Of a stretch of DNA of 64,000 bases, positions 50,389-59,049 are shown piece after piece; positions within the stretch are counted from its first letter, which is position 1, and every line of letters starts with the position of its first letter. A program made the translations under genes and the position numbers. Below the pieces are notes generated by a model. The model was not told the DNA's origin and searched no databases. It saw only the letters and a program-made list of their open reading frames with translations. The stretch is from Proteobacteria bacterium SG_bin6 (GTDB taxonomy: Bacteria; Pseudomonadota; Alphaproteobacteria; Sphingomonadales; Sphingomonadaceae), in assembly GCA_002083435.1 (NCBI GenBank), contig LWDJ01000004.1, positions 49,471 through 113,470 of the forward strand, in the 5' to 3' direction.

Positions 50389-50964
50389 TTGCAGATCGCG
50401 GTGCCGGCGGGCGAAATCGCGAGCGTCGTCACCCGGCTCGAAATGCGCGCCCGCCCCCGCCCCGCGCCGCTGCCCGACAGTCCCTTGCGACTGGTCCGCT
50501 GGGCGGCGCCCAGGCCGGCCGCCTATCGCGCGCTGTTCGAGCGCGTCGGCGCGCGCTGGCTGTGGTATTCCCGGCTCGCGCTGAGCGAAGAGGCGCTCGC
50601 CGCCGTGCTCGCCGAGCCGGGGCGCGAGATTTACGCCGCGATCGACCGCGCCGGGATCGAACTCGGCTTGGTCGAGCTGGTCCGCGAGCCGCACGCGACC
50701 AACATCGCCTATTTCGCGCTGGTGCCGGAACTCACCCGGCGCGGCATCGGCCGCTGGCTGATGGCCGAGACCCTCGCCCGGGCATGGGGACGCGAGACGC
50801 GGCTGGTGTGGCTCCATACCAGCACGCTCGATCATCCGCGCGCGCTGAGTTTCTATCTGGCACAGGGGTTCGAGGCGGTGTCGCGGACGATCGAGAGCTT
50901 CCCCGATCCGCGCCGCACCGGCCTGTTGCGAGCGGACTGCGCGCCGCAGCTGCCGCTACTCTAA
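50389..50964 (+). CDS. GNAT family N-acetyltransferase
   Basis: This 191-aa protein has one GNAT domain in its C-terminal two thirds: NIAYFALVPELTRRGIGRWL (acetyl-CoA loop RRGIG), LMAETLARAWGR and FYLAQGFEAVSRTIE. It probably acetylates a small molecule or protein N-terminus; the substrate is unknown. A TTG start at 50389 is used, 4 bp after hemF, with GGAGCTGAAG upstream. It converges with and slightly overlaps the next gene's 3' end. Confidence 0.83.
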   Translation: MQIAVPAGEIASVVTRLEMRARPRPAPLPDSPLRLVRWAAPRPAAYRALFERVGARWLWYSRLALSEEALAAVLAEPGREIYAAIDRAGIELGLVELVREPHATNIAYFALVPELTRRGIGRWLMAETLARAWGRETRLVWLHTSTLDHPRALSFYLAQGFEAVSRTIESFPDPRRTGLLRADCAPQLPLL

Positions 50965-51699
50965 CTCGCGCGTCCGCCCGTCCGCCAGTTCGCGATAGAG
51001 CGCGGCCTGGAGCAGCGCGAGCGCGAGCAGGATCACCGCCACCACGCCCGACTGCGCCAGCGCGAGCAAGGCGTCCAGCACCGAGTCCTCGGACGGCCCG
51101 GGCAACAGCGTCCGGCCGAATGCGAAGGGCCGCTCGATCAGCGCGCGGCTGAGTTCCGCGAGCGCGACCAGCGCCATCAGCATCAGCCCATGCCCCCGCG
51201 TCAGCCGCCAGCTCTCGGCGAGCGCGCCGAGCGCCGGCCGCTCGGGGCGCGCGACCAGCGCCGGGCCGACCAGGATCAGCCGCCCGGCAAGGTACAGCCC
51301 CGGCAACCAGAACAGCAACAGCCCCAGCGTCGTCCCCAACGTCACCACCAGCGCGACGAACAGATATCGCGGCAGCAGCGCCACCGCCTCGCCCAGCGCG
51401 GTGCCCAGCGTGCGTCCAGGCGGCACGCGGTACAGGCTGAACAAGGTCGCCCGCCCCAGAGTCTGCATCACCAGGATCGCGATGATCAGCGGCAGGTTGG
51501 CGCGGCCATAATCGCCCAGCACGCGCAGCCGATCGACCGTATCCGCGGCGTCCGCCCCCAGCTGCGGCAGCGGCGGCAGCGCGAGCAGGCGCATCAGGAC
51601 CGGCAGCAACTGGGTGAGCCCGAACAGCGGCCACAGCAGCGCCGCGTCGCGCCTCCACATTCCCCAGGCGGCGCGGGCGGCCGCGGTGTAGGGCGTCAT
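50956..51699 (-). CDS. Membrane protein with a GPDPase-membrane-like domain (copy 2)
   Basis: This 247-aa protein has about five or six hydrophobic helices. The motif LGALAESWRLTRGHGLMLMA near residue 165 resembles the SWRLTRG signature of glycerophosphodiester phosphodiesterase membrane domain/YciC-type proteins. A related motif occurs in its upstream neighbour, so the two may be paralogous subunits. It starts in an ATGA overlap with that neighbour. Function is unknown. Confidence 0.72.
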   Translation of the reverse strand: MTPYTAAARAAWGMWRRDAALLWPLFGLTQLLPVLMRLLALPPLPQLGADAADTVDRLRVLGDYGRANLPLIIAILVMQTLGRATLFSLYRVPPGRTLGTALGEAVALLPRYLFVALVVTLGTTLGLLLFWLPGLYLAGRLILVGPALVARPERPALGALAESWRLTRGHGLMLMALVALAELSRALIERPFAFGRTLLPGPSEDSVLDALLALAQSGVVAVILLALALLQAALYRELADGRTRELE

Positions 51700-52538
51700 C
51701 CCAAATCCTCGGCGCGGCGCGCGGCGAGGTAGAATTTGGCGATAAAGCTCGCGGCTATCACCGTCATCGCCGCCGCGACGCAGGCGGTGGCGAGCGCCGC
51801 GCCGATCGCCGCGATGCCGAAGCCGTCGCTCCGGCCAAAGATCAGCGCGAGCACCGCGCCCACCACCGTCTGCGCCGCCAGCGTCGCGACCAGCGTGACC
51901 AGGCCATAAAGCAGCGACACGCCGAGCAGCGGCAGCGTCATCCGCCGCGTCAGCCGCCAGCTGCGGCGCAACGCCGGCAGTGCCAGCGCCTCGACCAGCC
52001 CGACGACGTAGATCAGCGTCCAGCGCAGGAACAGCACCAGCAGCGCAATCGCGACGACCCCCAGATAGAACAGGGTCGCCAGCAGGAACGGCACCGCGCC
52101 TTGCGGGATGAGCGCGGCGACCGCCTGCGGATCGGCATTGGGGCCAAGCGCGGCGACGCGCTCGATCGGCACACCGCTCGCGGCGAGCAGCACGCCAGCC
52201 GGAATCATCGCCGCTGCGACCACCGCGAGCAGCACCAGCCACAATAGCAAAGTCGCCGGCATCCGGTTGCTCGCGCGCTGCACCGCTTCGGCAGGGGTAA
52301 CCGACGGGTCGATCGCGAGCGCCATCACCTGCAACTGCGCCCACAGCAGCGGCAATTGCAGCAGGATCGACACCACCGAATTGGCGACCGGCTGCTCCTC
52401 CAGCAGCTTCTGGGTGAGTTGCTGGGCGAACAGGCAGCCCGCGATCGCCGGCCCGGCGATCGCCAGCACGGCCCCCGATCGCTCGCCCAAGAACTCGGTG
52501 GTCCGATCCCAAACCGCGCTGATGCTCACCCGTGCCAC
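51696..52538 (-). CDS. Membrane protein with a GPDPase-membrane-like domain (copy 1)
   Basis: This 280-aa protein has about six hydrophobic helices. LPALRRSWRLTRRMTLPLLG near residue 205 is the same SWRLTR signature as in the next gene. The N-terminus (MARVSISAVWDRTTEFLGER) is typical of a sphingomonad family of unknown function. A GTG start at 52538 is chosen because AAAGGGGG lies upstream; a longer ATG reading is possible but would enter the lipB region. Confidence 0.74.
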   Translation of the reverse strand: MARVSISAVWDRTTEFLGERSGAVLAIAGPAIAGCLFAQQLTQKLLEEQPVANSVVSILLQLPLLWAQLQVMALAIDPSVTPAEAVQRASNRMPATLLLWLVLLAVVAAAMIPAGVLLAASGVPIERVAALGPNADPQAVAALIPQGAVPFLLATLFYLGVVAIALLVLFLRWTLIYVVGLVEALALPALRRSWRLTRRMTLPLLGVSLLYGLVTLVATLAAQTVVGAVLALIFGRSDGFGIAAIGAALATACVAAAMTVIAASFIAKFYLAARRAEDLG

Positions 52539-52632
52539 GCCTACCCCCTTTTGTATCGGCGCCGGGTTAGCGCATCGCGCGCCCACCCGCCACTGCTTGC
52601 AAGCCGGCGCGCGGCGGCGCATCTCGCGCCCC

Positions 52633-53277
52633 ATGGATGCAGCGATCGAATGGCGCGTCTCGCCGGGATTGACCGATTACCCCCAGGCGCTCGCCGAGAT
52701 GGAAGCACGCGCGGCGGCGATCGCGGCGGGCGAGGCGGACGAACTGGTCTGGCTGCTCGAACACCCGCCGCTCTACACCGCCGGCACCAGCGCCGATCCC
52801 GCCGAGTTGCTCGATCGCCGCTTCCCGGTGTTCCCGGCGGGGCGCGGCGGGCGCTATACCTATCACGGGCCGGGACAGCGGGTGGGCTATGTGCTGCTCG
52901 ATCTGGGACGGCGGGGGCGCGATGTGCGCTGCTTCGTCCACGCGCTGGAGGCCTGGCTGATCGCGGCACTCGCCCGGCTGGAGGTGAGCGCCTTCCGCGC
53001 CGAGGGCCGGGTCGGCATCTGGACGCGCGACGGTGGCGAAGAGGCGAAGATCGGCGCGATCGGGGTCCGGGTGCGGCGCTGGGTGACGCTGCACGGCTTC
53101 GCGCTCAACCGCGCCCCCGATCTCGCGCATTTTGGCGGAATCGTGCCATGCGGTCTACCGCAATATCCTGTAACCAGCCTGCAAGCGCTTGGCCGCGCTA
53201 CCGATTCGGCCGCGCTCGATGGCGCGCTTGCGGCGGAACTGGGGCAATTTCTAGCACTTCTTCCTATCGGCCGCTAA
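52633..53277 (+). CDS. lipB: Lipoyl(octanoyl) transferase
   Basis: LipB moves octanoyl from acyl carrier protein to lipoyl domains. The 214-aa protein has VWLLEHPPLYTAGTSADPAE, GGRYTYHGPGQRVGYVLLDL, AKIGAIGVRVRRWVTLHGFA with catalytic Lys139, and FGGIVPCGLPQYPVTSL with Cys173. Length is normal. It is divergent from the membrane-protein pair. Confidence 0.95.
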   Translation: MDAAIEWRVSPGLTDYPQALAEMEARAAAIAAGEADELVWLLEHPPLYTAGTSADPAELLDRRFPVFPAGRGGRYTYHGPGQRVGYVLLDLGRRGRDVRCFVHALEAWLIAALARLEVSAFRAEGRVGIWTRDGGEEAKIGAIGVRVRRWVTLHGFALNRAPDLAHFGGIVPCGLPQYPVTSLQALGRATDSAALDGALAAELGQFLALLPIGR

Positions 53278-53378
53278 ATCGAGGCTTGAGGCGGCGCGCG
53301 GTTCCGACTAATGTCCACTCCGATTTGGGTATTAAGGCGGCCAACGCCCAACCAAATCCACTATCTAGGGAGCTACAA

Positions 53379-53669
53379 ATGCGTGCACTCATTGCCAAGG
53401 TTGTGACCGGTTCGATGATCGCCGGCGCGGCGCTCATGATCTCGGCTTGCAACAAGACCGAAACCGCGACCACCGAGAACACCACTGTCGAAAACACCAC
53501 CGATGCCATGGCGACCGGCAACGACGCCATGACCTCGACCGACGGCGCGATGGCCTCGAACGACGCGATGATGACCTCGAACGACGCGATGGCGTCGGGC
53601 GACGCGATGGCCACCAGCAACGACGCGATGGCCTCGGGCAACGACGCGATGGCCACCGAGAAGAAGTAA
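53379..53669 (+). CDS. Small lipoprotein with Asn-Asp-Ala-Met tandem repeats
   Basis: This 96-aa protein has a lipobox (AALMISAC, Cys24). After a Thr-rich stretch, the mature part repeats (N/T/D)DAM followed by two to four small residues about eight times to residue 92, ending in TEKK. This gives a regular Asp/Met array that could bind metal or be a structural spacer. I know no family. A strong terminator follows directly, so it is monocistronic. The nucleotide repeat (AACGACGCGATG) makes length variation likely. Confidence 0.75.
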   Translation: MRALIAKVVTGSMIAGAALMISACNKTETATTENTTVENTTDAMATGNDAMTSTDGAMASNDAMMTSNDAMASGDAMATSNDAMASGNDAMATEKK

Positions 53670-53699
53670 GCTTCTCGTCGCGAGACGTTTTTCGGGAAA

Positions 53700-53736
53700 G
53701 GGCTGCCCGGGCAAGCGCCGGGGCAGCCTTTTTTCA
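53700..53736 (+). terminator. Rho-independent terminator
   Basis: GGGCTGCCCGGGC pairs with GCCGGGGCAGCC over a short AAGC loop and is followed by TTTTTT. It lies 30 bp after the repeat lipoprotein stop. The stem has one mismatch and the T-run is strong. Confidence 0.88.
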
Positions 53737-53883
53737 TGGGCGCGTTCTTCGCCTGAGTGTTCCATGGCGCGCCCTCGGTCCGCCGCGCCGATGACTCGCC
53801 TAGCCGCGCGTGCCGCTTGCATCGTGACGCCGCTTGCGCAAGGAACATGACGGTTAATGCGTGTTCGGAACTGCGGGGCAGCG

Positions 53884-54606
53884 ATGGGTTTGCGAATTTG
53901 GGGGGCGGCGTTGGCGCTATCGGCGGCGGCGGGCATCGCCGGGCCGGCTCAGGCGCAGTTCTTCCTGAAAAGTCCGGACATGCGCGGCGCACCAGTGCGC
54001 GGCGACGAGCCCGGGGTCATGGTGCCGCTGCCAGGTGCCACCCCTGCCGAGATGCGCGCCGGCCTCGTCTGGTCGATGCGCGCCGCGCTCAACATCGCCG
54101 CACTGCAATGCCAGTTCGAGCCGCAACTTCTCGCGGTCCCCAGCTACAACGCGCTACTGCTCGATCACAAGGACGAGCTCAAACAATCGCTCGATCTGCT
54201 CGGCGGCTATTTCGCCCGGGTGAAGAAAAGCAAGCCACTCGGCCAGCGCGCGCTCGACGAATATGGTACCAAAATCTATTCGAGCTTCTCAACCGTCGGC
54301 GGCCAGCGGACTTTCTGCCAAACGGCGGGCGGGATCGCGCACGATGCGCTGTTCCTGCCACGCGGCAGCTTCTATCGCATCGCCGAAAATCGGATGCGCG
54401 AGCTACGCAATTCGCTCAAACCCGCCGGCGAGCAGTTCTTCCCCGGCCGGCTGGGAATGAGCTACCGCTACGCGATGCCCCGGCTCGAACCGATCTGCTG
54501 GACCAAGCGCGACGAATATGACGATCGTCGCTGCGGCCCGATCCAGCAGATCATCTATGCCAGCGGCTCAGCGCAGCCCCAGCAATTTGTGAGTTTGCAG
54601 CGATAG
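53884..54606 (+). CDS. Hypothetical exported protein
   Basis: This 240-aa protein has a signal peptide (MGLRIWGAALALSAAAGIAG, cleavage near AQA). The mature domain has four or five cysteines, ALNIAALQCQFEPQLLAVPS, LDEYGTKIYSSFSTVGGQRT and EPICWTKRDEYDDRRCGP. I recognise no family. The ATG at 53884 is preferred; an ATG nine codons earlier is possible. Its 3' end overlaps queE on the other strand by 39 bp. Confidence 0.75.
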   Translation: MGLRIWGAALALSAAAGIAGPAQAQFFLKSPDMRGAPVRGDEPGVMVPLPGATPAEMRAGLVWSMRAALNIAALQCQFEPQLLAVPSYNALLLDHKDELKQSLDLLGGYFARVKKSKPLGQRALDEYGTKIYSSFSTVGGQRTFCQTAGGIAHDALFLPRGSFYRIAENRMRELRNSLKPAGEQFFPGRLGMSYRYAMPRLEPICWTKRDEYDDRRCGPIQQIIYASGSAQPQQFVSLQR

Positions 54607-55197
54607 CCGCCATTTCGGGCGGCTGAGCACCAGCGCGATCGCGGCTTCGCGATTGGCCACAGCGGTGTCGCTGTCCATCGGCTGGATCAGCCAGTGGCGG
54701 AAATCCCACGCCTCGATCACGTCCAAATTGCTGCCCGGCTGCGGCCAGACGAGCTTCAGTTCGTCGCCGCGCCGCTGCACCACCGCGCTCCCCGCCTTGG
54801 GGCTGACGCACACCCAATCGATCCCCGGATGCACCGGCAGCGTGCCATTGGTCTCGATCGCGATGGTGAAGCCGGCGGCGTGGAGCGCCTCGACCAGCGC
54901 ATCGTCCACCTGCAGCATCGGCTCGCCCCCGGTGAGGACGCAAAAGGCGCCCTCGGCGTCCCCCCATAGCCGCGCCGCCGCTCCAGCCAGCCCCGTCGCG
55001 TCCACGAACTTGCCGCCGCCATCACCATCGGTGCCGACGAAGTCGGTGTCGCAGAAGCGGCACACCGCGCTCGCGCGATCCGCCTCGCGCCCGCTCCACA
55101 AATTGCAGCCGGCGAAGCGGATGAACACCGCGCGCCGCCCGGCATGAACCCCCTCCCCCTGCAGGGTGAGGAACATCTCCTTGACGGCGTAGCTCAT
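54568..55197 (-). CDS. queE: 7-carboxy-7-deazaguanine synthase QueE
   Basis: QueE is the radical SAM enzyme that makes 7-carboxy-7-deazaguanine for queuosine. The 209-aa protein has FLTLQGEGVHAGRRAVFIRF and cluster cysteines at 31, 46 and 49 (C-x14-C-x2-C), the longer spacing seen in QueE instead of CxxxCxxC. CVLTGGEPMLQ, IAIETNGTLPV and WLIQPMD follow. The ATG overlaps the queC stop by 4 bp. Confidence 0.95.
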   Translation of the reverse strand: MSYAVKEMFLTLQGEGVHAGRRAVFIRFAGCNLWSGREADRASAVCRFCDTDFVGTDGDGGGKFVDATGLAGAAARLWGDAEGAFCVLTGGEPMLQVDDALVEALHAAGFTIAIETNGTLPVHPGIDWVCVSPKAGSAVVQRRGDELKLVWPQPGSNLDVIEAWDFRHWLIQPMDSDTAVANREAAIALVLSRPKWRLSLQTHKLLGLR

Positions 55198-55880
55198 GGC
55201 CGCGCGGCGTAGCGCGTCGGGTCGGGCAGTCCGGCCTCCTCGAACCCGCGCTGGCGCAGGCGGCAGCTGTCGCACAGCCCGCAATGAAGATCGCCCGGCG
55301 CGGGATCGTAGCACGACCAGCTCATCCCCGCGTCGAGCCCCAGCCGCGCGGCTTCGGCGACGATCTGCGCCTTGGTCAGGTGCTGCAGCGGCGCGTGGAC
55401 GGTGAAGCGCCCGCCCTCGGCCCCCGCCTTGGTCGCGAGCGCCGCCATGCTCTCGAAAGCGGCGATGAATTCGGGGCGGCAATCGGGATAGCCCGAATAA
55501 TCGAGCGCGTTCACCCCAATCACCAGATCGCGCGCGCTTGCGGCCTCCGCCCAGGCAAGCGCGAGGCTCAGCAGCACGGTGTTGCGCGCAGGGACGTAGG
55601 TGACCGGAATGTCCGCCCCAACCCCGCCCTTCGGCACGGCGATGTCATCGGTCAGCGCCGAGCCGCCAAAGGCCGCGAGATCGAGCGGCAGGATCACGTG
55701 CCGCACCGCGCCGAGCGCCTCGGCGATCCACCGCGCCGCCGCCAGTTCGACGCGGTGGCGTTGATTATAATCCACGGACAGCGCGAGTAGCGCGAAGCCG
55801 TCCTCCCGCGCGCGTGCCGCCGAGACCATCGAATCGAGTCCGCCCGAAAGCAGCACGACCGCCAATTGCTGGTTGTTCAT
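55194..55880 (-). CDS. queC: 7-cyano-7-deazaguanine synthase QueC
   Basis: QueC converts carboxy-deazaguanine to preQ0 with ATP and ammonia. The 228-aa protein has the PP-loop VVLLSGGLDSMVSAARA, YVPARNTVLLSLALAWAE, GVNALDYSGYPDCRPEFIAA and the zinc-binding C-terminus with CHCGLCDSC-like spacing (LHCGLCDSCRLRQRGF). queC-queE is a two-gene operon. No preQ1 riboswitch is evident upstream. Confidence 0.95.
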   Translation of the reverse strand: MNNQQLAVVLLSGGLDSMVSAARAREDGFALLALSVDYNQRHRVELAAARWIAEALGAVRHVILPLDLAAFGGSALTDDIAVPKGGVGADIPVTYVPARNTVLLSLALAWAEAASARDLVIGVNALDYSGYPDCRPEFIAAFESMAALATKAGAEGGRFTVHAPLQHLTKAQIVAEAARLGLDAGMSWSCYDPAPGDLHCGLCDSCRLRQRGFEEAGLPDPTRYAARP

Positions 55881-55931
55881 AGCGTCGCCCCGCTAGCCCA
55901 GCCGGCGGGGCGAGGAAACCCAGGCATCACT

Positions 55932-55965
55932 CAAAAAGAAGGACCGCCCGGTTAATGAGCGGCCC
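55932..55965 (-). terminator. Rho-independent terminator downstream of uvrA
   Basis: On the minus strand a 9-bp stem (GGGCCGCTC with GGGCGGTCC, two G-U pairs, 7-nt loop) is followed by TTCTTTTT. It lies 110-143 bp beyond the uvrA stop and 52 bp before queC. It ends either the uvrA message or a small RNA from the gap. Confidence 0.7.
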
Positions 55966-56040
55966 AGTAAGGCTTTGCGAACAGCCTAGGGAGGAAAGCG
56001 TGCCCATGACAGACACGAATTTCAGATAGCACGCCTCAGC
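55932..56040 (-). ncRNA. Candidate small RNA between uvrA and queC
   Basis: The minus strand carries an unpaired pyrimidine stretch TTTCCTCCCTAGG able to pair with Shine-Dalgarno sequences. Next comes a small hairpin (AGGCT-GTTCGCAA-AGCCT) and then the terminator stem with its U-run. This layout is typical of alphaproteobacterial anti-SD sRNAs. The promoter is weak (a possible CTATCT -10). It may simply be the uvrA 3' UTR. Confidence 0.3.
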
Positions 56041-56074
56041 TAAACGCCGGCTTAACGGCCGAGCGAACGCTTCA

Positions 56075-59041
56075 TCAGCGCAGCAGCGGTGCCAGATAGC
56101 GGCCCGTATAGCTGCGCTCGGCCTTCACCACCTGCTCCGGCGTCCCCTCGGCGACGATCTCGCCGCCCTTCACCCCGCCTTCGGGACCGAGATCGACGAT
56201 CCAGTCGGCGGTCTTGATCACGTCAAGGTTGTGCTCGATCACCACCACCGTATTGCCCTGCTCGACCAGCGCGTGGAGCACCTCCAGCAGCTTGCGCACA
56301 TCCTCGAAATGCAGCCCCGTGGTCGGCTCATCCAGGATGTAGAGCGTCTGCCCGGTCGAGCGGCGCGCGAGTTCCTTGGCGAGCTTCACCCGCTGCGCCT
56401 CGCCGCCCGAAAGCGTCGTCGCCTGCTGGCCGACCTTCACATAGCCCAGCCCCACTTCGGCGAGCATCGCCATCTTGTCGCGGATCGGCGGCACCGCCTT
56501 GAAGAACTCCACCGCGTCCTCGACCGTCATGTCGAGCACATCGGCGATCGACTTCCCCTTGAACTTCACCTCGAGCGTCTCGCGATTGTAGCGCGCGCCG
56601 TGGCACACATCGCACGTCACATAGACATCGGGCAGGAAGTGCATCTCGATCTTGAGCACGCCATCGCCCTGGCACGCCTCGCAGCGCCCGCCCTTCACGT
56701 TGAAGCTGAAGCGCCCGGGCTTATAGCCGCGCGCCTCGGACTCGGGGAGGCCCGCGAACCAGTCGCGGATCGAGGTGAAGGCGCCGGTATAGGTGGCGGG
56801 GTTCGAGCGCGGGGTGCGCCCGATCGGCGACTGATCGATGTCGATCACCTTGTCGAGATGTTCGAGGCCGCTGAGCTTCTCATGCCGCCCCGCGACCACC
56901 CGTGCGCCGTTCAGCGCGCGCGCGGCGGCGGCGTAGAGCGTGTCGATGGTGAAGCTCGATTTGCCCGAGCCGGAGACGCCAGTGATGCAGGTGAAGGTGC
57001 CAAGCGGAATGCTCGCGGTCACCCCCTTCAGATTGTTGGCGCTCGCCTTGTGGAGGGTGAGCTTCTTGCCGTTGCCCTTGCGGCGCTTCTTGGGCACCTC
57101 GATCCGGCGGGTGCCGTTCAGATAATCGGCGGTGACGCTCGCGCTGCTCGCGAGCAATTCGGGCAGCGTCCCGTGCGCGACGACCTCGCCGCCATGCACC
57201 CCCGCGCCCGGCCCCATGTCGATCACATAATCGGCGGTGCGGATCGCATCTTCGTCATGCTCGACCACCAGCACCGTGTTGCCCAGGTCGCGCAGCCGGC
57301 GCAGCGTCGCGAGCAGCATGTCATTGTCGCGCTGGTGCAGCCCGATCGAGGGTTCGTCGAGCACATAGAGCACGCCCGACAACCCCGATCCGATCTGGCT
57401 CGCCAGGCGGATGCGCTGGCTCTCCCCGCCCGAGAGCGTGCCGCTGGTGCGATCGAGGTTGAGATAATCGAGACCGACATTGTTGAGGAAACCGAGCCGC
57501 TCGTCGATCTCCTTCAGGATCGCGCGCGCGATCTCGCGCTGCTGCGGCGAGAGGCTGTCGGGCACCGCCGCGAACCAGGCCAGCGCGTCGACCACCGACA
57601 GGCGGGTGACGCTCGAAATGTCGCGCCCGGCGATCTTCACCGCCAGCGCCTCGGGCTTCAGCCGCGCGCCGCCGCACGTCTCGCACGGGTGCGCGGCCTG
57701 ATATTTGCTCAGTTCCTCGCGCATCCAGGCGCTTTCGGTCTGGAGCATCCGGCGGTTGAGATTGCCGATCACCCCCTCGAACGGTTTCTTGACGTCGTAG
57801 GTCTTCTTGCCGTCGATGAAGGTGAGCGTCACCGGCTTGCCGTCGGTGCCGTAGAGGATGACGCTGCGCACCTTCTCGCTGAGCTGCTCCCAGGGCGTAT
57901 CGAGGCTGAAGCCATATTCGCGCGCCAGGCTCGCCAGCACCTGCATGTAATAAGGCGAGGGCGGGTTTGATTTCGCCCAGGGGACGATCGCGCCCTTCTT
58001 CAGGCTGAGCGCATGGTTGGGGACGACGAGTTCTTCATCGAACACCAGCTTCTCCCCCAGCCCGTCGCACGCGGGGCAAGCGCCTTGCGGGGCGTTGAAG
58101 CTGAACAGCCGGGGTTCGATTTCGGCGATGGTGAAGCCTGAGACGGGGCAGGCGAATTTCTCGCTGAAGATGATACGGTTCGGGGGAATCCCGGCGCCTT
58201 TGAGGCCGGTGGTGGGCGCCCGCCCCTCGACATCGCTCGGGGCGAACGGGGTGCGTACATCTTTGACGCTCGACTCAAGCCCCTCCCCTGAAGGGGAGGG
58301 GCTTTGAAGTTGCGCCACCGTCGCATCGACCAGATCGACATAGGCGAGCCCCTCGGCCAGCTTCAGCGCGGTCTCGAAACTGTCCGCCAGCCGGGTCGCT
58401 ATGTCTGGCCCGACGACGATGCGGTCGACCACCACCTCGATGTCATGCTTATACTTCTTGTCGAGCGCGGGCGCTTCCTCGATGTCGTACAAAGTCCCGT
58501 CGATGCGCACGCGCGTAAAGCCGGCGCGCTGCCATTCGGCCAGGTCCTTCTTGAACTCGCCCTTGCGCCCGCGCACCACCGGCGCCAGCAGCAGCGCGCG
58601 GGTGCGCTCGGGCAGCGCCATCACCCGGTCGACCATCTGGCTGACGGTCTGCGCGGCGATCGGCAGCCCGGTCGCGGGCGAATAGGGCACCCCGGCGCGC
58701 GCCCAGAGCAGGCGCATATAATCGTAAATCTCGGTAACGGTCGCGACGGTCGAGCGCGGGTTGCGGCTAGTCGTCTTCTGCTCGATGCTGATCGCCGGCG
58801 AGAGCCCCTCGATATGATCGACATCGGGCTTCTGCATCATCTCCAGAAACTGGCGCGCATAGGCCGAGAGCGATTCGACATAGCGCCGCTGCCCCTCGGC
58901 ATAGATGGTATCGAAGGCGAGGCTCGATTTGCCGCTGCCGGAGAGGCCCGTGATCACGGTGAGGCTGTCGCGCGGAATATCGACGTCGACGCCCTTGAGA
59001 TTATGCTCGCGCGCGCCGCGAACGGAGATGTGAGTCAGCAT
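56075..59041 (-). CDS. uvrA: Excinuclease ABC subunit A, with an in-frame insert
   Basis: UvrA recognises DNA damage and loads UvrB. The 988-aa ABC ATPase has two Walker A motifs (GLSGSGKSSLAFDT near residue 32 and GVSGSGKSSFTIDT near 690), two signature motifs (SGGESQRIRL, SGGEAQRVKL) and zinc modules CPACDGLGEK, CETCGG and CEACQGDG with CDVCHG. Residues about 246-275 (SPSPSGEGLES and on) are coded by a palindromic repeat and are not expected in UvrA. A LexA box lies just upstream. Confidence 0.96.
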   Translation of the reverse strand: MLTHISVRGAREHNLKGVDVDIPRDSLTVITGLSGSGKSSLAFDTIYAEGQRRYVESLSAYARQFLEMMQKPDVDHIEGLSPAISIEQKTTSRNPRSTVATVTEIYDYMRLLWARAGVPYSPATGLPIAAQTVSQMVDRVMALPERTRALLLAPVVRGRKGEFKKDLAEWQRAGFTRVRIDGTLYDIEEAPALDKKYKHDIEVVVDRIVVGPDIATRLADSFETALKLAEGLAYVDLVDATVAQLQSPSPSGEGLESSVKDVRTPFAPSDVEGRAPTTGLKGAGIPPNRIIFSEKFACPVSGFTIAEIEPRLFSFNAPQGACPACDGLGEKLVFDEELVVPNHALSLKKGAIVPWAKSNPPSPYYMQVLASLAREYGFSLDTPWEQLSEKVRSVILYGTDGKPVTLTFIDGKKTYDVKKPFEGVIGNLNRRMLQTESAWMREELSKYQAAHPCETCGGARLKPEALAVKIAGRDISSVTRLSVVDALAWFAAVPDSLSPQQREIARAILKEIDERLGFLNNVGLDYLNLDRTSGTLSGGESQRIRLASQIGSGLSGVLYVLDEPSIGLHQRDNDMLLATLRRLRDLGNTVLVVEHDEDAIRTADYVIDMGPGAGVHGGEVVAHGTLPELLASSASVTADYLNGTRRIEVPKKRRKGNGKKLTLHKASANNLKGVTASIPLGTFTCITGVSGSGKSSFTIDTLYAAAARALNGARVVAGRHEKLSGLEHLDKVIDIDQSPIGRTPRSNPATYTGAFTSIRDWFAGLPESEARGYKPGRFSFNVKGGRCEACQGDGVLKIEMHFLPDVYVTCDVCHGARYNRETLEVKFKGKSIADVLDMTVEDAVEFFKAVPPIRDKMAMLAEVGLGYVKVGQQATTLSGGEAQRVKLAKELARRSTGQTLYILDEPTTGLHFEDVRKLLEVLHALVEQGNTVVVIEHNLDVIKTADWIVDLGPEGGVKGGEIVAEGTPEQVVKAERSYTGRYLAPLLR
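58222..58304. repeat. Palindromic repeat inserted in frame inside uvrA
   Basis: AAGCCCCTCCCCT (58277-58289), GA, AGGGGAGGGGCTT (58292-58304) is a perfect 13-bp-stem palindrome. Next to it, 58222-58262 reads as a decayed copy of another sphingomonad repeat (CGTTCG...CGAGCGAAGTCGAG type). Together they add about 28 codons without breaking the frame. The core is identical to the 3' boundary of the glyS insert. Confidence 0.75.
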
Positions 59042-59049
59042 GGGGGAAG

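Noticed and set aside
53837..53865. GGAAC followed by GTT before the exported protein gene at 53884
   Set aside because: The spacing to the -10 is one base short and CGTT reads TGTT, so I do not call it an EcfG promoter.
55881..55931. preQ1 riboswitch before queC
   Set aside because: Only a simple GC hairpin (CGCCCCGC/GCGGGGCG) is visible, with no A-rich tail and pseudoknot pattern.
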